Source: Solimonas variicoloris DSM 15731 (GTDB lineage: Bacteria > Pseudomonadota > Gammaproteobacteria > Nevskiales > Nevskiaceae). From it: a stretch of 64,000 nt of DNA. The stretch is taken from NCBI RefSeq assembly GCF_000382285.1, contig NZ_KB907925.1, positions 434,001 to 498,000 on the forward strand, read 5' to 3'. Made by a program: the position numbers and the translations under genes. Positions 26,962 to 35,606 of this stretch are shown here, in pieces. Below the pieces are notes generated by a model. It had not been told where the DNA came from. It did not search any database and saw nothing but the letters and a program-made list of their open reading frames with translations. Numbering within the stretch: the stretch's first letter is position 1; every line of letters starts with the position of its first letter.

Positions 26962-27606
26962 TCAGTGCGCCGGGCTGCCGAGCACCGGGAACAGCACCAG
27001 CAGTCCCGAGGCGATGAAGCCGATCGCGATCGCCGACAGGATCAGGCCCATGATGCGGGTCGCGATGTTGAGGCCGGTCTGGCCGATGAAACTGGTGAGG
27101 AAATCGCTGGAGCGCATCGCCAGCCAGGTCAGCAGCGCGACGATGAGGATGTCGACGAGCAGCACCGTCATGCCGAGCGGGCCGCCGGATTTCTGCGCGT
27201 AGATGATCGCGGCGCTGATCGCGCCGGGGCCGGCGAGCAGCGGGATGCCGAGCGGCACGACGCCGACCTGGCGCTTGTCATGCGCCTCGCTCTGTTCCTC
27301 GGGCGTCTGGCGCGTGTTGCCGGGGCTGGCGTTGAGCATGGCGATCGCCATCAGCAGGATCAGGATGCCGCCGCCGACCTTGAACTCGGGGATGCTGATG
27401 CCGAACAGCGCGAGCAGGAATTCGCCGGCCAGCGCCGAGACGATCAGGACCACGGCGATCGTCATCGCCGCGTAGCGCGCGGTCAGTGCCCGGTGCGCGC
27501 GGCTGTCGCCGGCGGTGAGCGTGGCGATTGCCGAGACGCCGAGCAGCGGATTGACGATGACGATCAGGCCGATCAGCGTGTGCAGGCCGCTCAGCAGCAG
27601 GCTCAT
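26962..27606 (-). CDS. MarC-family integral membrane protein
   Basis: 214 residues from the ATG at 27606. Six hydrophobic segments with the family signatures IVIVNPLLGVSAIATLT near the N-terminus and PLGIPLLAGPGAISAAI in the middle. MarC-type proteins (UPF0056) are inner-membrane proteins of unclear function; the old link to multiple antibiotic resistance is not supported for MarC itself. Convergent with the SDR gene (12 bases between stops) and divergent from the SnoaL-like gene. Confidence 0.92.
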   Translation of the reverse strand: MSLLLSGLHTLIGLIVIVNPLLGVSAIATLTAGDSRAHRALTARYAAMTIAVVLIVSALAGEFLLALFGISIPEFKVGGGILILLMAIAMLNASPGNTRQTPEEQSEAHDKRQVGVVPLGIPLLAGPGAISAAIIYAQKSGGPLGMTVLLVDILIVALLTWLAMRSSDFLTSFIGQTGLNIATRIMGLILSAIAIGFIASGLLVLFPVLGSPAH

Positions 27607-27706
27607 GGGAATTCCGGGTCGGCGCGGGATCGGCGGCAATGGCCGGACTGTAGCGAATCGGCGGCGCGCTGCGTAGCGGACGCCGTGGACGACGGGGGAG
27701 ACGGGC

Positions 27707-28150
27707 ATGGACGACGCACGCGCGATCGAGCATCTGCTGTACCGCTATGCCGAGCACATGGATGACGGCGACTTCGCCGCGATCGGCGCCCTGTTCGCGC
27801 GCGGCCGCATCGTCGCGCCGGCGCTCGGGCTGGCCTACGAAGGCGCCGAGGCGGTGCGGGCGCTGTACGAGGCCAGCGCGCGGCGCTACGCGGACGGCAC
27901 GCCGCGCACGCAGCACCTGGTCAGCAATGTGCGCATCGAGATCGACGCCGGCGCTGCCGGCGCGCGGGCCTGGTCGCGCTATACCGTGTTCCAGGCCGTC
28001 GAGCGCCTGCCGCTGCAGGCCATCATCGCCGGCCGCTACGAAGATCGCTTCGCGCGCGACGCGGCCGGCTGGCACTTCGTCGAGCGCGTCCTGCGCACCG
28101 ACCTGCTCGGCGAGCTCGGCCATCACCTGCTCTACGAACTGCCGCGCTGA
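27707..28150 (+). CDS. SnoaL-like / NTF2-fold small protein
   Basis: 147 residues of the NTF2-like cone fold: N-terminal helix AIEHLLYRYAEHMDDGDFAA, the loop GALFARG, the conserved TQHLVSNVRIEI strand with its His, and a C-terminal strand RYEDRFARDAAGWHF. Members include ketosteroid isomerase-like and polyketide-cyclase-like enzymes and ring-hydroxylating dioxygenase beta-like proteins. GGGGGAG is upstream of the ATG at 27707. It lies just upstream of the KstD-like flavoprotein on the same strand, so an isomerase, dehydratase or cyclase step in the same pathway is plausible. Confidence 0.82.
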   Translation: MDDARAIEHLLYRYAEHMDDGDFAAIGALFARGRIVAPALGLAYEGAEAVRALYEASARRYADGTPRTQHLVSNVRIEIDAGAAGARAWSRYTVFQAVERLPLQAIIAGRYEDRFARDAAGWHFVERVLRTDLLGELGHHLLYELPR

Positions 28151-28275
28151 AGACCGCGCGCGCGGCGCTCACCTCATCCGCTTGAGCGATTTTTGCGTGC
28201 CGGCCAGCCACTAGGCTGCGCCTATTCGAGACGGCGCACCGACGCCGCACTGGCAGGCCCGAGAGGAGAATCCGC

Positions 28276-29766
28276 ATGAGCGAGGCGTCCGCCCCGTATT
28301 CGCGTCATCGTCCGTGCCGGCCGCACGAAGTGCCGCGCTGGGATCTGGAGACCGAGGTCGCGATCGTCGGCTTCGGCGCCGCCGGCGCCAGCAGCGCGAT
28401 CGAAGCGGCCGGGCTCGGCGCGAAGGTGACGCTGTTCGAAGCCGGCTCCGGCCACGGCGGCACCTCGGCACTGTCCGGCGGCGAGATTTATCTCGGCGGC
28501 AGCGGCGGCACGCCGATCCAGCGCAGCGCCGGCTTCACCGACGACACCGAGGATCTGTACCAGTACCTGCTGATGGCCGGCGGCCCGGACGCCGACGCCG
28601 ACAAGTGCCGGCTCTACGCCGAGCAGAGCCTCGCGCACTACGAATGGCTGGTCGCGCAGGGCGTGGTCTACAAGAATTCCTTCATTGCGCAGCGCATCGT
28701 CGAGCCGGTCAGCGACGATTGCCTGATCTGGAGCGGCAGCGAGGAAGCCTGGCCGTTCCGCGAGCGGGCGCGGCCCTGTCCGCGCGGCCACACGCCGCAG
28801 TGGATGGGCATGGGCGGCGGCAAGTATCTGATGGACGTGCTCGCCGCGCGCGTGCAGGCACTCGGCGTCGATGTCCGCTGCGATGCGCGCGCGGTCGCGC
28901 TGATCGCCGACGACGCCAACCGCGTGATGGGCCTGGTCGTGCGCCGCGACGGCCGCGACCGTTTCGTGCGCGCGCGCCGCGGCGTGATCCTCTGCGCCGG
29001 CGGTTTCATCATGAACCGCGCCATGCTGCAGCAGCACGCGCCGCAGCTGCTGCGCGCCAACACGCCGATCGGCACCGTCGACGACGGCGCCGGCATTCAT
29101 CTGGCGCAGAGCGTCGGCGGCCATGCGATCCACATGAGCGAGGGCTTCGTGACGCTGCCCTGGTATCCGCCGGAATCGCTGATCCGCGGCATCTTCATCA
29201 ACGAGCAGGGCCAGCGCTTCATCAACGAGGACGGCTATCACGGCCGTACCGCGCAGGCGATCCTGCAGCAGCCGGGCACGCGCTTCTATCTGCTTGCCGA
29301 CGGCGAGATCTTCAAGGAGCCGGAGTTCAGCGACTTCGCGCGCATCCGCATCGCCACCGCCGGCGAGAGCTGGGCGGAAGTCGAGCGCGATCTCGAACTG
29401 CCGGCCGGCGCGCTGACCGGCACCGTCGAGCTTTACAACGCGCATGCGGCGCGCGGCGCCGACCCCTTGTTCCACAAGCAGCCGAAGTGGCTCAAACCGC
29501 TGACGCAGCCGCCGTTCGTCGCGCTCGACTGCCGTATCGACTACTGCACCTACTTCACGTTCACGCTCGGTGGCATCGACACGCGGCCGGGCGGCGAGGT
29601 GCTCGATGCCGGCCGCGCGCCGGTGCCGGGGCTCTACGCCGCCGGCCGCACGACCAGCGGCCTGCCGCGCTGGGGCGCCGGCTACAGCTCCGGGCTGTCG
29701 CTCGCCGACGCGACGTTCTTCGGGCGTCAGGCCGGACGCAGCGCCGCGCTGCGCAACGGGGTTTGA
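28276..29766 (+). CDS. FAD-dependent dehydrogenase of the KstD / fumarate-reductase flavoprotein family
   Basis: 496 residues. FAD-binding GFGAAGASSAIEAA at residues 32-45 with the downstream acidic end LFEAGSGHGGTSALSGG, and the second dinucleotide motif GVILCAGGF in the middle. The C-terminal YTFTLGGIDTRPGGEVLDA and GLYAAGRTTSG...WGAGYSSGLSL is the flavin-closing region of the 3-ketosteroid delta-1-dehydrogenase/fumarate reductase flavoprotein family. AGGAGAA precedes the ATG. First of a three-gene run with an NAD-binding epimerase-like gene (11-base gap) and a SnoaL-like gene. A steroid-type desaturation is the likely reaction class; exact substrate unproven. Confidence 0.88.
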   Translation: MSEASAPYSRHRPCRPHEVPRWDLETEVAIVGFGAAGASSAIEAAGLGAKVTLFEAGSGHGGTSALSGGEIYLGGSGGTPIQRSAGFTDDTEDLYQYLLMAGGPDADADKCRLYAEQSLAHYEWLVAQGVVYKNSFIAQRIVEPVSDDCLIWSGSEEAWPFRERARPCPRGHTPQWMGMGGGKYLMDVLAARVQALGVDVRCDARAVALIADDANRVMGLVVRRDGRDRFVRARRGVILCAGGFIMNRAMLQQHAPQLLRANTPIGTVDDGAGIHLAQSVGGHAIHMSEGFVTLPWYPPESLIRGIFINEQGQRFINEDGYHGRTAQAILQQPGTRFYLLADGEIFKEPEFSDFARIRIATAGESWAEVERDLELPAGALTGTVELYNAHAARGADPLFHKQPKWLKPLTQPPFVALDCRIDYCTYFTFTLGGIDTRPGGEVLDAGRAPVPGLYAAGRTTSGLPRWGAGYSSGLSLADATFFGRQAGRSAALRNGV

Positions 29767-29777
29767 AAGGAGGCGCC

Positions 29778-30707
29778 ATGCCAGACGATGTTCTCGTGCT
29801 CGGCGGGACCGGCCTGATCGGCGGCCACGCCGCGCTGCACCTGCAGTCGCTCGGCCATCGCGTGACGATCGCCGCGCGCCGTCCGCCGCAGCCCGGCAGC
29901 GCGCTGGCCTCGCTGCCGTTCATCGAAGGCGATTACATCAGCGGCGAGGGCTTTCCGCCGCCGCGGCTCGCCGGCTTCGACACGCTGGTGTTCGCCGCCG
30001 GCAACGATATCCGCCACCTCGCGCGCGACGCCGACGCCGACGCGCACTGGCAGCGCGCCAACATCGAGGGCGTGCCGCGCTTCTTCGCCCGCGCCCGCGC
30101 CGCCGGTGTGCGCCGCGCCGTGCACGTCGGCAGTTTCTATCCGCAGGTGCGGCCGGAGCTGGTCGAGCGCGTGCCGTATGTGCGCTCGCGCCATCTCGCC
30201 TGCGCCGGCGTGCGCGCGCTGGCGACGCCGGATTTCCACGTGACCTCGATCAACGCGCCGTTCGTGGTCGGCCGCGTGTCGGGCCTGAAGGTGCCGATGT
30301 TCGATCTGTACACGCGCTACGCGCTCGGGCAGATGGCGCCGATGCCGGTGTTCGCGCCGGCCGGCGGCGTCAACTTCATCTCGACGCGCTCGCTGAGCGA
30401 GGCGATCGCCGGGGCGCTCGCGCGCGGCGAATCGGGCAAGGCCTATCTGGTCGGCGACGAGAATCTCAGCTTCGCCGATTACATGACGACGGTCTTCCAC
30501 GCCGCCGGACAGGACATCGTCGTGCCGGCGCGCGACGAGAATCATCCGCTGCTGCCGGACGCGATGATCTATGCCGGCCGCGGCACGCTGCTGTACTACG
30601 AGCCGGACGCCGCCGAGGTGGCGCTGCTCGGCTACCGGCGCGGCGACGCGCGGCCGGCGATCGTCGAGGCCGTGCGCCAGGCCAAGGCGATGATCGGGGC
30701 GGGCTGA
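29778..30707 (+). CDS. NAD(P)-binding epimerase/3beta-HSD-like extended SDR
   Basis: 309 residues. VLVLGGTGLIGGHAA is a classical extended-SDR nucleotide motif, followed by RRP (NADP-preferring Arg) and VFAAGND. The active-site Tyr would be in VGSFYPQ or YVRSRHLA, but the YxxxK is not textbook (Lys is replaced by His in YVRSRH), which points to an atypical or 3beta-hydroxysteroid dehydrogenase/isomerase-like branch. A perfect AAAGGAGG precedes the ATG at 29778. Lies between the KstD-like and SnoaL-like genes in one operon. Confidence 0.83.
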   Translation: MPDDVLVLGGTGLIGGHAALHLQSLGHRVTIAARRPPQPGSALASLPFIEGDYISGEGFPPPRLAGFDTLVFAAGNDIRHLARDADADAHWQRANIEGVPRFFARARAAGVRRAVHVGSFYPQVRPELVERVPYVRSRHLACAGVRALATPDFHVTSINAPFVVGRVSGLKVPMFDLYTRYALGQMAPMPVFAPAGGVNFISTRSLSEAIAGALARGESGKAYLVGDENLSFADYMTTVFHAAGQDIVVPARDENHPLLPDAMIYAGRGTLLYYEPDAAEVALLGYRRGDARPAIVEAVRQAKAMIGAG

Positions 30708-30711
30708 GGCC

Positions 30712-31164
30712 ATGCTCCCGAACGAAGTGGCCGACGCGCTCGAAGCGATCCGCTGCCTGAAGGCGCGCTATTTCCGCGGCGTCGACGGCAAGGACGCCGC
30801 GCTGCTGCGCAGTGTCTTCACCGACGATGCCGTCACCGACTTCCGCAGCGAGTCGCCGGACGGCGATGCGTCATTGCTGCAACGCGACCCCGACGCCTTC
30901 GTCCGCAACACGCTCGCCGTGCTCGACGGCACGGTCACCGTGCACAGCGCCAGCATGCCGGAGATCGAGCTGTTGTCGGCCGACGAGGCGCGCGGCCGCT
31001 GGACCCTGCACGACCGCATCTGGGTGATCGACGCGGCGCGCTGCCCCTTGCCGTTCCGCTCGCTGCAGGGCTGGGGCTATTACCACGACCGCTACCGGCG
31101 CGGCGCGCAAGGCTGGCGGATCGCCGCGACGCGGCTCGAACGGCTCAAGGTGCTTGTCGACTAA
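30712..31164 (+). CDS. SnoaL-like / NTF2-fold small protein
   Basis: 150 residues with the NTF2-like pattern: helix IRCLKARYFRGVDGKD, LLRSVFTDDAVTDFRS (catalytic-site Asp region in this family), HSASMPEIELLSADEARGRW and the closing strands GYYHDRYRRGAQGWRIAATRLERL. TGAGG upstream of the ATG, 4 bases after the preceding stop. It is the second SnoaL-like protein around the KstD-like gene and is probably a non-redox partner such as an isomerase or dehydratase. Distinct in sequence from those at 27707 and 37470. Confidence 0.83.
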   Translation: MLPNEVADALEAIRCLKARYFRGVDGKDAALLRSVFTDDAVTDFRSESPDGDASLLQRDPDAFVRNTLAVLDGTVTVHSASMPEIELLSADEARGRWTLHDRIWVIDAARCPLPFRSLQGWGYYHDRYRRGAQGWRIAATRLERLKVLVD

Positions 31165-31170
31165 CGAAGG

Positions 31171-31279
31171 CTGGATCGCGCCGTCGTCGCGAGGCCGCGC
31201 CGCGGCCGTGGTGATCCAGCACCCCACTGGCGTCGTGCGCGGCTGGACGGCTTCGTCGCCTGCGCCTCGCAATGACGGT
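31171..31279. repeat. Candidate dispersed intergenic repeat
   Basis: Between a SnoaL-like gene and the TetR gene. CTGGATC at 31171 pairs with GATCCAG at 31213-31219, followed by GGACGGCTTCGTCGCC and CGCAATGACGG (to about 31278), a phrase that recurs between genes in many proteobacterial genomes. No copy elsewhere in this window was found, so the call rests on resemblance only. Confidence 0.35.
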
Positions 31280-31282
31280 GGA

Positions 31283-31960
31283 TCAACTCTTACGAGCTTT
31301 CCTGGCGCTGCCGGCGGCCTTCACGCGTGCCGCCGGCGTGCGCCGCCGCGCCGCGGGCTTCGCCGGCGCCGCGCCGCGCAGGTAGGCCGCGAGCAGGTCG
31401 GCGAGCGCGTCGATCACCTCGTCGCGCGACAGCAGCGGCGCGTCGAGGCTCAGGTAGTGCGCGACCGTGTAATGCAGCGAATTGATCGCCACGAACAGCG
31501 CCGCCGGCAGGTTCGGCACGCGGTATTCGTCGTGATGGCGCAGCAGGTAGAGGCGGCAGTGCTCGAACATGCGCTGTTCGAGCGCCTGAAAGGTTGCCCC
31601 GGTGCGCAGGCGGTGCCAGTGGCGGACCAGTTCGCGCTGCGCCGGATCGCGCTCGACCTGCTCGAACACGGCCTCCAGCACGCGCTGCGTCACCGTATGC
31701 GGGTCGGCGTCGAGCAGCGTGCGCAGGCGGGCGTCGACGGCGGCGAGCAGACGCTGCGCGTGTCGCTGCAGCAGCGCCTCGACGATCGCATCCTTGCCGG
31801 CGAAGTACTGGTACAGCGAGCCGATGCTGACGCCGGCACGCGCGGCGACGTGGTTGGTCGTGGTCGCATCGAGGCCGCGCGTGCCGATCTCGCGCTCGGC
31901 GGCGTCGAGCAGCGCATCGACCATCTGCCGGGACCGTTGCTGCGCGGGCTGTTTTCTCAT
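31283..31960 (-). CDS. TetR-family transcriptional repressor
   Basis: 225 residues from the ATG at 31960. N-terminal helix-turn-helix ATTTNHVAARAGVSIGSLYQYFAGKDAI is the TetR/AcrR DNA-binding motif. The ligand domain is helical and ends in a Lys/Arg/Ala-rich tail of about 35 residues. An in-frame ATG at 31999 would lengthen the protein by 13 residues but would place the start inside the palindrome at 31979-32000; the shorter start leaves that palindrome free as an operator. Divergent from the DUF2236 oxygenase gene, which it most likely represses together with itself. Confidence 0.92.
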   Translation of the reverse strand: MRKQPAQQRSRQMVDALLDAAEREIGTRGLDATTTNHVAARAGVSIGSLYQYFAGKDAIVEALLQRHAQRLLAAVDARLRTLLDADPHTVTQRVLEAVFEQVERDPAQRELVRHWHRLRTGATFQALEQRMFEHCRLYLLRHHDEYRVPNLPAALFVAINSLHYTVAHYLSLDAPLLSRDEVIDALADLLAAYLRGAAPAKPAARRRTPAARVKAAGSARKARKS

Positions 31961-31978
31961 CGGCACGGACGCGAGTTG

Positions 31979-32000
31979 AATGCGAGCAAATGCTCGCATT
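31979..32000. promoter_or_regulatory. Perfect palindrome, likely TetR operator
   Basis: Two perfect 10-base arms (AATGCGAGCA and its exact complement) around a central AA, in the 51-base gap between the divergent TetR and DUF2236 genes. Size, symmetry and place are those of a TetR operator controlling both promoters. Confidence 0.8.
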
Positions 32001-32011
32001 AGCGTGCCGGC

Positions 32012-33238
32012 ATGGACAAGGCCGCCGCTCCCGCATCGCCCGTGCCGCGCCGTCACGGCGCCGATCCGCAGGTCGCACGCCGCATCGCGCGGCCGCTGCG
32101 CCGCCTGATCGACGGCGATCCGGAACCGACGCCGGCGCAGTGGCAGGCGCTCGGCGCCGCGTGGACGCAGGGCGATGCGCCGATGGACCGGCTGCTGGCG
32201 TGGATGGTGAGCGAAGGGCTGGCGCGCAGCCGGCCGCTGTTCGATCTCGCTGCCGCGCGCGGCATCGAGGCGCTGCCCGACGCGCCGGTGCCGCTGCGCG
32301 AATTCTTCTGCCGGATCGAGGCGACGCCGGACTGGGTCGATGCGGCGCGGCGCGACGAGGGCGCCCGCGTGTCCGGCATCGCCGGTCTGACCGGGCTCGA
32401 CGTGCTGCGTGATCTCGGCCTGCTCGCCGGCTATCAGGCCGCGGCGATCAATCGCACGCTGCTGCTCACCGGCGCCCTGGAGAAGGGCGCGCAGCGTCGC
32501 GTCGCCGAGACCACGCAGTGGTGGGTCGCCTGCACGCGGCCCGGCGGCATGGCGCGCGGCGCGCCGGGCTACGTGGCGACGCTGCAGGTGCGACTGATCC
32601 ACGCGCTGGTGCGGCGCCGCGTCGCCGCGCGGCCGGATTGGGACGCCGACGAATACGGCCTGCCGATCAACCAGGGCGATCTGCAGGCGACCTACCTCGC
32701 GTTCTCGGTGATCTACCTGTTCGGTCAGCGCCTGCTCGGCGTGCCGCTGCGCCGCCGCGAGGGCGCGGCGGTGATGCATCTGTGGCGCTACATCGGCTGG
32801 CTGATCGGCGTCGAGCCGCGCTGGCTCTGCGATACCGAGCAGCAAGGTCGCGTCGCCCTCTATCAGAACCTGCTGGCGCAGGCGCCGCCGGACGAGAGCA
32901 GCCGCCTGCTCGGCCGCGCCCTGCGCGACGAGCCGCTGCAGCGCCACTACGCGAACTTCGCCGCGCTGCGCGGCCGCTGGAACCGCGCCAAGCATCTCAG
33001 CATCGCGCGCAGCTTCATCGGCGCGCGCGGCATGCGCGCGCTGGGCCTGCCCGACGGGATCTGGCCCTGGTATCCGCTGCTGAGCGCGCCGCCGCGCCTG
33101 CTCGTGCACCTCGGCTGGCGCGCCTGGCCGGGCGGCCGCGAGCGGCTGATCCGCCGCGGGCTCGCCGCGCAGCAGGACTATCTGCGCGTGCTGTTCGGGC
33201 GCGACCGTCCGGCGCTCGCCGCCGCGGACGGCGTTTGA
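32012..33238 (+). CDS. DUF2236 oxygenase, MpaB / latex-clearing-protein-like heme protein
   Basis: 408 residues, almost wholly helical. Features of the DUF2236 (ER-bound oxygenase MpaB/Lcp) family: the helix ISGIAGLTGLDVL-type region, VRLIHALVRRR (candidate heme-ligand His), PINQGDLQATYLAFSVIYLFGQRLLG and the downstream HLWRYIGWLIGV. Lcp proteins are b-type heme oxygenases that cleave poly(cis-1,4-isoprene); MpaB cleaves a prenyl chain in mycophenolic acid. Divergent TetR regulator, as seen with lcp genes. No secretion signal is visible here, so a cytoplasmic isoprenoid-chain substrate may be more likely than rubber. Confidence 0.8.
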   Translation: MDKAAAPASPVPRRHGADPQVARRIARPLRRLIDGDPEPTPAQWQALGAAWTQGDAPMDRLLAWMVSEGLARSRPLFDLAAARGIEALPDAPVPLREFFCRIEATPDWVDAARRDEGARVSGIAGLTGLDVLRDLGLLAGYQAAAINRTLLLTGALEKGAQRRVAETTQWWVACTRPGGMARGAPGYVATLQVRLIHALVRRRVAARPDWDADEYGLPINQGDLQATYLAFSVIYLFGQRLLGVPLRRREGAAVMHLWRYIGWLIGVEPRWLCDTEQQGRVALYQNLLAQAPPDESSRLLGRALRDEPLQRHYANFAALRGRWNRAKHLSIARSFIGARGMRALGLPDGIWPWYPLLSAPPRLLVHLGWRAWPGGRERLIRRGLAAQQDYLRVLFGRDRPALAAADGV

Positions 33239-33311
33239 CGCAAATCATCGCGGGGGGAGGGGGCTGGAGTTGTATCATTGCGCCCCTTCCAGTCATGCAA
33301 GGGATCCGCAC

Positions 33312-34973
33312 ATGATCGCGGTCGTCGAGGCAGCGAGGGCCGGCCTGTTCGGGCGCCGGCACTGGGTGCCCAATCTGGTCGCCGGCCTGATCGTCGGCAT
33401 CGTCGCCCTGCCGCTCGCCATGGCCTTCGCCATCGCCAGCGGCGCCAAGCCCGAGCAGGGCATCTACACCTCGATCATCGCCGGCCTCGCCGTGTCGCTG
33501 TTCGGCGGCTGCCGCATCCAGATCGCCGGTCCGACCGGCGCCTTCATCGTCATCCTCGCCGGCATCACCGCGCACTACGGCATCGACGGCCTGATGCTGG
33601 CGACGCTGATGGCCGGCATCATCCTGATCCTGCTCGGCGTCGCCCGTTTCGGTGCCGTCATCCGCTTCATTCCCGATCCGGTCATCACCGGCTTCACCGC
33701 CGGCATCGGCGTCATCATCTGGGTCGGCCAGTGGAAGGAATTCTTCGGCCTGCCGGCGGCCGGCGGCGCGCACTTCCACGAAAAGCTGCTGCATCTGCTG
33801 CAGTCGCTGCCGCAGCTGCATCCGGCGACCACCGCGCTGGCGGCGCTGAGCCTGCTGCTGGTGCTGTACGGGCCGCGCCTGCCGGGTCTGGCCCGCGTGC
33901 CGGGGCCGATGCTCGCGATGGTCGTCGCCACCGTGCTGCAGTCGGTCTTCCACTTCGAGGGCGTTGCGACCATCGACAGCACCTTCGGCGGCATCCCGCG
34001 CGGTCTGCCGCACTTCGCGCTGCCGGACGTCAGCTTCGACCGTCTCATCACGCTGGTGCCGGCGGCGTTCACGATCGCCATGCTCGGCGCGATCGAATCG
34101 CTGCTGTCGGCGGTCGTCGCCGACGGCATGGCCGGCACCCGCCACGACTCCAACCAGGAGCTGATCGGCCAGGGCATCGCCAACGTGCTGACGCCGCTGT
34201 TCGGCGGCTTCGCCGCGACCGGCGCGATCGCGCGCACCGCGACCAACTTCCGCAACGGCGGCACCGGGCCGCTGGCCGGCATCGTGCACTCGGTCACGCT
34301 GGTGCTGATCCTGCTGCTGGTTGCGCCGCTGGCCGGCCGCATCCCGCTCGCCGCGCTCGCCGCGATCCTCTTCGTCGTCGCCTGGAACATGAGCGAGGCC
34401 AAGCACTTCGTGCGCATGGCCCGCACCGCGCCGCGCGCCGACGTCGGCATTCTGCTGATCACCTTCGGCCTGACCGTGTTCACCGACCTCGTCGTCGCCG
34501 TCAACATCGGCGTGATCCTGGCGATGCTGCAGTTCCTGCGCCGCATGTCCTCGTCGGTCGAGGTGCAGAAGCTCGACGAAACCAAGCTGCAGGCCGAACT
34601 CGCCGCCGCCGGCCACGCCGCGCTGCCGCACGACGTCATCGTCTATTCGATCGACGGGCCGTTCTTCTTCGGCGCAGTCGAGAACCTGGAGCGCGCGCTG
34701 CAGCAGACGCACACCGATCCGCGCTGCATCGTCATCCGCCTGAACCGCGTGCCGTTCATGGACATCACCGGCATCCAGACGCTCGAAGAGGCGATCCAGA
34801 ACCTGCAGCGCCGCGGCGTGCGCGCGATTCTCTGCGAGGCCAATCACCGCGTGCTGCGCAAGCTGGTGCGCGCCGGCCTCGTGCGCCGCGACGAGCGGCC
34901 GATTCGCTACTACCGCGAGTTCGCGCACGCCATCGACAGCGCTGCCGCTACCCCCGCCGCCGCGCCGGCATGA
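33312..34973 (+). CDS. SulP-family anion transporter with STAS domain
   Basis: 553 residues. About 12 hydrophobic segments of the SulP/SLC26 fold, with family motifs near residues 25-75 (VGIVALPLAMAFAIASGA, PEQGIYTSIIAG, IAGPTGAF) and the mid-region GGFAATGAIARTATNFRNG. A C-terminal STAS domain follows (about residues 440-540: IVYSIDGPFFFGAV, RLNRVPFMDITGIQTLE). DauA-like sulfate, bicarbonate or dicarboxylate transport is the class; the ion cannot be chosen from sequence. The stop overlaps the next ATG by 4 bases (ATGA), coupling it to the GNAT gene. Confidence 0.94.
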   Translation: MIAVVEAARAGLFGRRHWVPNLVAGLIVGIVALPLAMAFAIASGAKPEQGIYTSIIAGLAVSLFGGCRIQIAGPTGAFIVILAGITAHYGIDGLMLATLMAGIILILLGVARFGAVIRFIPDPVITGFTAGIGVIIWVGQWKEFFGLPAAGGAHFHEKLLHLLQSLPQLHPATTALAALSLLLVLYGPRLPGLARVPGPMLAMVVATVLQSVFHFEGVATIDSTFGGIPRGLPHFALPDVSFDRLITLVPAAFTIAMLGAIESLLSAVVADGMAGTRHDSNQELIGQGIANVLTPLFGGFAATGAIARTATNFRNGGTGPLAGIVHSVTLVLILLLVAPLAGRIPLAALAAILFVVAWNMSEAKHFVRMARTAPRADVGILLITFGLTVFTDLVVAVNIGVILAMLQFLRRMSSSVEVQKLDETKLQAELAAAGHAALPHDVIVYSIDGPFFFGAVENLERALQQTHTDPRCIVIRLNRVPFMDITGIQTLEEAIQNLQRRGVRAILCEANHRVLRKLVRAGLVRRDERPIRYYREFAHAIDSAAATPAAAPA

Positions 34974-35527
34974 GCGAGGCGGCGTTCGTCGTCGCCAGCC
35001 CGCGCCTGCGCCTGCGCGAGGTCGACGACGGCGACGCCGCCTTCATCGTCGAGCTGCTGAACACGCCGGGCTTCCTGCGCTACATCGGCGATCGCGGCGT
35101 GCGCGATCACGCCGGCGCCCTGCGCTACATCGCCGAGGGCCCGCGCGCGAGCTACGCGCGCCACGGCTTCGGGCTCTATCTCGTCGGGCTGCGCGCGACG
35201 GCGACGCCGATCGGCCTCTGCGGCCTGCTGCGCCGCGAGACGCTGGATGCGCCCGACATCGGTTTCGCCTTCCTGCCGGCCTACGAAGGCGGCGGCTACG
35301 CGCACGAGGCGGCAGCGGCCGTGCTGCAGTACGGCCGCGACACGCTCGGCCTGCACCGCGTCGTCGCCATCGTGCAGACCGGCAACGCCCGGTCGATCCG
35401 TCTGCTCGAAAGGCTCGGTCTGCGCTACGAAGGTCCGGTCGAGCTGCCGGGCCACGGCGGGGAGGGCGCGCTGTACGGGGCGGCCGATCGCGAAACCGCA
35501 GTCCGGATGGCAACGGCCGCGAGCTGA
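34970..35527 (+). CDS. GNAT-family N-acetyltransferase (RimJ/RimL-like)
   Basis: 185 residues of the RimJ/RimL-type GNAT fold: LRLREVDDGDAAFIVELLNTPGFLRYIGDRGV at the N-terminus, DIGFAFLPAYEGGGYAHEAAAAVLQY containing the acetyl-CoA pyrophosphate loop region, and VVAIVQTGNARSIRLLERLGLRYEG as the closing motif. Start overlaps the SulP stop by 4 bases. Acetylates an amine, often a ribosomal protein N-terminus in this class; target unknown. Confidence 0.9.
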   Translation: MSEAAFVVASPRLRLREVDDGDAAFIVELLNTPGFLRYIGDRGVRDHAGALRYIAEGPRASYARHGFGLYLVGLRATATPIGLCGLLRRETLDAPDIGFAFLPAYEGGGYAHEAAAAVLQYGRDTLGLHRVVAIVQTGNARSIRLLERLGLRYEGPVELPGHGGEGALYGAADRETAVRMATAAS

Positions 35528-35606
35528 GTGGAAGCGGGGCCTGCGCCGCGGCGGAAGCAACGGCGATTGGTTCTGCGGCGGTTCTGCCGCCAAGCGATCC
35601 CAGGCG

